Program-made: the position numbers and the translations under genes | The notes under the pieces: model-generated | Database searches by the model: none | What the model was told of the DNA's origin: nothing | Seen by the model: only the letters and a program-made list of their open reading frames with translations | In this document: positions 41,802 through 46,501 of the stretch, one piece after another | Position numbering within the stretch: the stretch's first letter is position 1 | Layout of the letters: every line of letters begins with the position of its first letter | Source of the DNA: Limisphaerales bacterium | Lineage (GTDB): Bacteria > Verrucomicrobiota > Verrucomicrobiia > Limisphaerales > BOG-1460 | Direction: 5' to 3' | Assembly: GCA_003159675.1 (NCBI GenBank) | Contig: PLQC01000021.1 | Coordinates: 1 to 46,501, forward strand | Length of the DNA stretch: 46,501 nt

Positions 41802-42986
41802 TTGAAAAGGATTCCGAGACGATTCAGTTTCTTCCCTGTGACGGGTAATACCCAAAAACGAGTGTTGGTGGCCTTGGGCTGGTACGATTACCGGTTGCAT
41901 CGGGGCATCGAGAAATTCGCACTGGAACATGGCTGGCATTTGTCCTCGAATCTGGCGCGGGAAAAGGTCATCCCCTGGGGCTGGGAGGGAAGCGGTATCC
42001 TGGCGTGGCTCGGGGCCGGGGACGACCTGGCCGACTTTGTGGTGCACGCCGGGAAGCCGACGGTGGATTTCAGCTTCCGCCGGCCGCAACTGAAGTTTGC
42101 CCGCGTGCTGGAGGATCACGCCCAGGCCGCGCAATTGGTCGCCGAACATTTTCTCTCGCGCGGCTTTCACCATTTCATGTTCTACAGCGACACGGACAAC
42201 TGGTCGTACGAGGAGCGGGGCTACGGGTTCATCGAGGCGCTGAAACGTTCCGGGCACAGTTGCCTGTGGCTGCGGTGGCATCTGTCTCCGTCCTATCGGG
42301 ACGACCGGGAACAATGGAAACGGAAACGCAAGTGGCTGGTTTCCCAGTTGAAACCCGCCGCCAAGCCGCTGGCGGTTTTCGCCGCCACCGACGAGCAGGC
42401 GCTCGACGTGCTGGATTGCTGTGAAAGCGCCGGGTTGACGGTCCCCGAACAGGTCGCCATCGTCGGAGCCGAGAACTATCTCCTGGCCCCGGACGCCATG
42501 CGCACTCCGGTTTCGAGCGTGGATACCAACCTGGAGACGCTCGGCTACAACGGCGCCGCCTTGCTGCAAGATTTGATGAATGGCAAACGCCCTCCCGAAA
42601 AGCCGATTCGCATCGCTGCCGCCGGCATCATCACGCGCAAAAGCAGCGACCTCCTGGCGATCCAGCACAAGGGCGTCGCCAACAGCCTCCGTTTCATCTG
42701 GGAACATGCCGACCAACCCATCACCGTCAAGGACCTCGTCGGCGTGGCGGCGATGTCGCGCCGGGGATTGCACAAGGCGTTTCTCGAGAATGTGGGACGC
42801 ACCCCCGGCCAGGAACTTCAACGGGTGCGGATCGAACGCGCCAAACGATTGCTGGCCGAATCCAGCCACAAGCTCGAGGTGCTCGCCAGCCTTTGCGGTT
42901 ATCAGAGCGCCAACAGCTTCTGTGTGGCGTTCAAGCAGGCGACCGGGATGTCGCCCAAACAATTCCGCGAGAGCGTGGTGCATTGA
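41802..42986 (+). CDS. XylR-type transcription regulator (PBP-like sensor + AraC HTH)
   Basis: 394 residues. Residues about 18-285 form a periplasmic-binding-protein-like sensor as in LacI/XylR regulators (VLVALGWYDYRLHRGIEKFALEH at the start, PEQVAIVGAENYLL and SSVDTNLETLGYNGA in the second half). Residues about 290-394 are an AraC-type double helix-turn-helix ending with the family signature (LCGYQSANSFCVAFKQATGMSPKQFR). Such proteins sense a sugar and usually activate catabolic genes. The ligand here is unknown, but a pectin-derived sugar or uronate would fit the neighbourhood. The frame starts at TTG 41802; GTG 41838 is an alternative start just before the sensor, and no clear ribosome-binding site settles it. 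Motif copy G is in its upstream region. Confidence 0.88.
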   Translation: MKRIPRRFSFFPVTGNTQKRVLVALGWYDYRLHRGIEKFALEHGWHLSSNLAREKVIPWGWEGSGILAWLGAGDDLADFVVHAGKPTVDFSFRRPQLKFARVLEDHAQAAQLVAEHFLSRGFHHFMFYSDTDNWSYEERGYGFIEALKRSGHSCLWLRWHLSPSYRDDREQWKRKRKWLVSQLKPAAKPLAVFAATDEQALDVLDCCESAGLTVPEQVAIVGAENYLLAPDAMRTPVSSVDTNLETLGYNGAALLQDLMNGKRPPEKPIRIAAAGIITRKSSDLLAIQHKGVANSLRFIWEHADQPITVKDLVGVAAMSRRGLHKAFLENVGRTPGQELQRVRIERAKRLLAESSHKLEVLASLCGYQSANSFCVAFKQATGMSPKQFRESVVH

Positions 42987-43019
42987 GCCGCCGCCATCGC
43001 GCCGGGTGAGCCGCCCCGC

Positions 43020-46000
43020 TCACACCGCCGGGGCCAATTCACCCGCCCTCTGGGGACGCGCCACGGCGACTCGCCGTTTGAGATGTTCCAAAGCCAGGTA
43101 AATCACCGGCGTCGTATATAACGTCAGCGCCTGTGAGAACAGCAGGCCGCCGACGACGGCAATCCCCATCGGCTGCCGCAATTCCGACCCCGTCCCAATA
43201 CCGAGCGCGAGCGGCAGACTGCCCAGCAGCGCCGCCATTGTCGTCATCATGATGGGCCGGAATCGAATCACGCAGGCCTTGTAAATCGCCTCCTCGGGAC
43301 TCAATTTCTCGCGGCGTTCGGCCTCGACGGCGAAGTCCACCATCATGATGGCGTTTTTCTTCACGATGCCCATGAGCAGGATGATGCCGATGAAGGAGAC
43401 GAGGGAAAGGTCATAGCCGCACACGATCAGCGCGAGCAAGGCACCGACTCCCGCCGAAGGAAGCGTGGACAGGATTGTGAGCGGATGAATCAAACTTTCG
43501 TAGAGCATGCCCAGGACGATATAGACCGTGATCAAGGCGGCGCTGAACAGAAGAGGCATGTTGGCCAGGGATGCCTTGAACACCTGTGCCGTGCCCTGGA
43601 AGCTGCCTTGCACGTCCGCCGGCATCCTCAACTCCTCCGTTGCCCGTTGGATCAACCCGGTTGCCTGTCCCAACGACACCCCCGATGCGAGGTTGAAAGA
43701 AAGCGTGACTGCGGGGAACTGTCCCTGGTGATTGACGGACAGGTAGGCGTTGCCGGGTTCGAAGCGGGCGAGGCTGGACAGCGGAACCTCGACCCCATTG
43801 GTGGAGGCAACGTAAATCTTGTCGAGCGCCGCCGGGTCCGACTGGAACTTCGGGTCCACCTCGAGGATGACGTGGTGCTCGTTGTATCGCTGGTAAATGA
43901 TCGAGACCTGGCGCTGGCCGAAGGCATCGTACAGGGCGTTGTCCACCGCCTGCGGCGAGACCCCGAGACGCGCGGCCCTGTCGCGGTCGATATCGACGTT
44001 TGCCTGCAACCCGCCGGTCTGCTGGTCGCTGGTGACGTCCTTCAATTGCGGGATCTGACGGAGCTTGGCCACCAGCGCATCGGACCAATGGTTCAGGTCG
44101 TTCAGATCGGCGGACGTCAGGGCGTATTGATATTGGGCCTTGCTGAGCCGGCCGCCCACCCGGATGTCCTGCACCGGTTGGAGGAACAACGTGATCCCTT
44201 CGAGGCGGCCCAGTTTGCGGCGCAACCGATTGATGACCTCGTCCACGCGGACCTTTCTCTGTCTAAGGGGTTTCAGCGCGATGAACATTCGCCCGTTGTT
44301 GACGGTGGAGCTGCCGGAAGCCGCCCCGATGAACGAACCGAGCGTGTCCACCGCGGGGTCGGCGAGCACGATTCGGGCGACCTTGTTCTGGAGCGCCGCC
44401 ATGGCGTCGAAAGAGATGTCCTGTGAGGCCTCGGTGATCCCGATCATCAAGCCCGTGTCCTGTTGGGGAAAGAACCCCTTGGGCACGATCAGGTAGAGCC
44501 AGATGGTGACGATGAACGTGACCAGCGCCACCAGGAGCATGAAGGGCTGATGGCGCAGGACCCATCGGAGCCCGCGTTCATAGCGGCTCAACAAGCCGTT
44601 GAACGCCCCTTCGCAAGCCCGGTAAAAAATCCCGGGCTTGCCGTACGCCGACTCCGCCCGCAGGAATCGCGAGCACATCATCGGCGTCAGCGTCAGGGAA
44701 ATCACGCCGGACACCAGGATCGCCAGACTGAGGGTCACGGCGAACTCGTGAAACAGGCGCCCGATCAATCCGCCCATGAACAACAGCGGAATAAACACCG
44801 CCACCAGCGAGGTGCTCATCGAGACGACGGTGAAGCCGATCTGCCGCGCGCCCTTGAGCGCCGCCTGCATCGTGGACTCGCCCTGTTCGATGAACCGATA
44901 GACATTCTCGATCACCACGATGGCGTCATCCACCACGAACCCGACCGAGATGGTGATGGCCATCAGGGAAAGATTGTCGAGGCTGTAGTGGAGCAGGTAC
45001 ATGAAACCCATCGTCCCGGCTATTGCCAGCGGCACGGTGTTGCTCGCGATGAACGTCGGCCAGAAGCGCCTCAGAAAGAGGAAGATCACCATCACCACCA
45101 GCGCGCAGGTCAACAGGAGCGAAAATTGCACGTCCGCGAACGAGGCCCGGATGGTGGTCGTGCGGTCGCTGATTTGCGACACCTTGATCCCCGGCGGAAT
45201 CCATCTCTCGATCTGCGGCAGCACCGCGTGGATGCGATCCACGGTGTCGATGACGTTGGCGCCCGCCTGCTTGAAAATGATCACCAGCACCGCCGGCGTG
45301 GTCCCCGCCCATCCCGCCAGTTTGTCGTTCTCCACGCCTTCGATGACGTGGCCGATCGCGTCGAGCCGGATGGGCACGCCGTGTTTCTGGGTCAGGATGA
45401 GCGAACGATAATATCGGGCGTCGGCGATCTGGTCGTTGCTTTCAATCGTGTAAGACCGGGTGCGGCCGTCGAAACTACCCTTCGGGGAATCCACGTTCGC
45501 CTGGCCGAGAAAGCTGCGCACATCCTCGAGGCCCAGGCCTGTCGATGCCAGCGCGGCGGGGTTGACCTGGACACGGACGGCGGATTTTTCCGCGCCGCTG
45601 ATGATCGCCTGGCTGACCCCTTCCACCTGGCTCAGGCGCTGCCCGACAATCTCGTCGGCGTATTCGAAAACCTGCGTGGGCGGCAGCGTGTCGCAAGTCA
45701 TGGCCAGCACCAGGATCGGCGCGTCCGCGGGATTGATTTTGCGGTACGTCGGCGGGCTCGGCAGGGCCAGCGGCAGATCGCCCGCGGCCGCGCTGATGGC
45801 CGCCTGCACGTCGCGGGCCGCCCCGTCGATGCTGCGGCTCAAATCGAACTGGATGGTCACCGAAGTGCCGCCCAGCGTGCTGATCGAGGTCATCTCCGAC
45901 ACGCCCGCAATTTGTCCCAGGCGCTTTTCCAGCGGCGCCGCCACCGACGACGCCATGGTGGCGGGGTCCGCTCCCGGCAGCGATGCGGAAACGGAGATGA

Positions 46001-46136
46001 CCGGATAATCCACGCGCGGAATCGGGGCGACGGGCAGAAACCGGTAGGCCACGATGCCCATCAGGAACAGGCCGATGGCCAGCAACGACGTGCCGACGGG
46101 GCGGCGGATGAATGGCTCGGAAATGTTCATGGCCAT
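43020..46136 (-). CDS. RND efflux transporter, MdtC/MdtB-like
   Basis: 1038 residues, the full RND length, with twelve membrane helices in two halves and two large periplasmic domains. Landmarks are the N-terminal ISEPFIRRPVGTSLL, the TM4 proton-relay pair in GFVVDDAIVVIENVYR (Asp-Asp), and NAIMMVDFAVEAERR and [22 protein letters not shown] in the second half. It is an inner-membrane proton-driven pump for hydrophobic or amphipathic compounds, working with a periplasmic adaptor and an outer-membrane channel. The ATG directly follows the stop of the upstream RND gene, so the two are coupled and probably form an MdtBC-type heteromultimer. It converges with the XylR-type gene with 33 bp between their ends. 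Confidence 0.95.
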   Translation of the reverse strand: MAMNISEPFIRRPVGTSLLAIGLFLMGIVAYRFLPVAPIPRVDYPVISVSASLPGADPATMASSVAAPLEKRLGQIAGVSEMTSISTLGGTSVTIQFDLSRSIDGAARDVQAAISAAAGDLPLALPSPPTYRKINPADAPILVLAMTCDTLPPTQVFEYADEIVGQRLSQVEGVSQAIISGAEKSAVRVQVNPAALASTGLGLEDVRSFLGQANVDSPKGSFDGRTRSYTIESNDQIADARYYRSLILTQKHGVPIRLDAIGHVIEGVENDKLAGWAGTTPAVLVIIFKQAGANVIDTVDRIHAVLPQIERWIPPGIKVSQISDRTTTIRASFADVQFSLLLTCALVVMVIFLFLRRFWPTFIASNTVPLAIAGTMGFMYLLHYSLDNLSLMAITISVGFVVDDAIVVIENVYRFIEQGESTMQAALKGARQIGFTVVSMSTSLVAVFIPLLFMGGLIGRLFHEFAVTLSLAILVSGVISLTLTPMMCSRFLRAESAYGKPGIFYRACEGAFNGLLSRYERGLRWVLRHQPFMLLVALVTFIVTIWLYLIVPKGFFPQQDTGLMIGITEASQDISFDAMAALQNKVARIVLADPAVDTLGSFIGAASGSSTVNNGRMFIALKPLRQRKVRVDEVINRLRRKLGRLEGITLFLQPVQDIRVGGRLSKAQYQYALTSADLNDLNHWSDALVAKLRQIPQLKDVTSDQQTGGLQANVDIDRDRAARLGVSPQAVDNALYDAFGQRQVSIIYQRYNEHHVILEVDPKFQSDPAALDKIYVASTNGVEVPLSSLARFEPGNAYLSVNHQGQFPAVTLSFNLASGVSLGQATGLIQRATEELRMPADVQGSFQGTAQVFKASLANMPLLFSAALITVYIVLGMLYESLIHPLTILSTLPSAGVGALLALIVCGYDLSLVSFIGIILLMGIVKKNAIMMVDFAVEAERREKLSPEEAIYKACVIRFRPIMMTTMAALLGSLPLALGIGTGSELRQPMGIAVVGGLLFSQALTLYTTPVIYLALEHLKRRVAVARPQRAGELAPAV

Positions 46137-46501
46137 TCAGCCCCCGGGCGTTGCTGCAACCCCGCCCGGCGCACCCGCCGCCGCCACAGACCCCGCCGTC
46201 CGCCAGCGCCGAACCCGGTTCCCGAACCGGTCGAGGTAAAGGTAGATCACCGGCGTCGTGTAGAGCGTCAGGAATTGCGAGAATAACAGGCCGCCTACGA
46301 TGGCAATGCCCATGGGACGGCGCAATTCCGAACCGTTGCCGTGCTCCAACGCCAGCGGCAGCGCGCCAAGCAACGCCGCCATCGTCGTCATCATGATCGG
46401 GCGGAACCGCAGCAGGCACGCCTGGTAAATGGACTTCTCAGGCGGCAACCCCTCGTTGCGCTCGGCGTCGAGCGCAAAATCGATCATCATGATCGCGTTC
46501 T
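46137..46501 (-). CDS. RND efflux transporter, C-terminal fragment at window edge
   Basis: 121 C-terminal residues of a second RND pump; the gene continues beyond the window. It begins in the conserved [15 protein letters not shown] region, followed by [34 protein letters not shown], matching the same segment of the downstream pump closely, and ends in a Gly/Ala/Pro-rich tail. The stop codon touches the start of the next gene. Its pairing with a full-length paralogue points to an MdtB-MdtC style arrangement; the adaptor gene would be expected further upstream. Confidence 0.93.
   Translation of the reverse strand, partial: NAIMMIDFALDAERNEGLPPEKSIYQACLLRFRPIMMTTMAALLGALPLALEHGNGSELRRPMGIAIVGGLLFSQFLTLYTTPVIYLYLDRFGNRVRRWRTAGSVAAAGAPGGVAATPGG

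Noticed and set aside
41539-41805. Small plus-strand open frame in the gap before the XylR-type gene
   Set aside because: No family features, and it runs through motif copy G in the intergenic gap.

Overview
The window looks like chromosome from a GC-rich, free-living Gram-negative bacterium of the Verrucomicrobiota or a close PVC relative. The clues are a PEP-CTERM sorting signal, a pseudopilin of the kind abundant in that group, large secreted proteins built from Ig-like modules, TMTC-like membrane/TPR proteins, and a tagaturonate-epimerase-type pectin pathway. This placement is inferred from gene content; there is no rRNA or marker tree. No tRNA, rRNA or CRISPR array was seen.

Layout. 1-1.3 kb: a possible IS-end remnant, a HEPN-like protein and a small helical-repeat protein. 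1.76-5.6 kb: an ArsR-type regulator fused to a methyltransferase, divergent from metK-ahcY (the S-adenosylmethionine cycle). 5.6-7.9 kb (minus): an atypical Ser/Thr kinase and an ATP-cone/uridine-kinase-like protein. 8.2-10.9 kb: a batD-batE-like pair. 11-27 kb: a pectin island with two GH28 pectinases, a pectin methylesterase, a GH105 hydrolase, UxaE, UxaC, a KdgK-like kinase and a 1265-residue modular pectate lyase, interrupted by a broken ISAs1-type transposase fused to DUF4338. 27-40 kb: four large membrane proteins of GT-C type (one ArnT/GT39-like, two TMTC-like with TPRs, one YfhO-like), a PEP-CTERM protein, a decayed TMTC-like relic, a third GH28 enzyme and a pseudopilin. 40-46.5 kb: a secreted protein sharing its N-terminal domain with the pectate lyase, a XylR-type regulator, and two RND efflux pump genes (one cut by the window edge).

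How the genes work together. The secreted enzymes should demethylate and cut pectin and release galacturonate and unsaturated oligomers. UxaC and UxaE would take galacturonate to fructuronate, and KdgK would phosphorylate the later 2-keto-3-deoxygluconate. The two steps between (UxuB- and UxuA-type) and any importer are not in the window.

Main discovery. Reading the gaps by eye, I found eight copies of a 28-bp motif, GTGC-N7-TCAA-N7-TGCA, whose three blocks start exactly 11 bp apart. Each copy lies 45-162 bp upstream of a start codon: three GH28 genes, uxaE, the pectate lyase, the PEP-CTERM protein, the pseudopilin and (minus strand) the secreted protein at 40.3-41.5 kb. The last copy lies in the gap shared with the divergent XylR-type regulator. 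I do not recognise this motif. It may define a pectin/uronate and surface-protein regulon read by a transcription factor or an alternative sigma factor.
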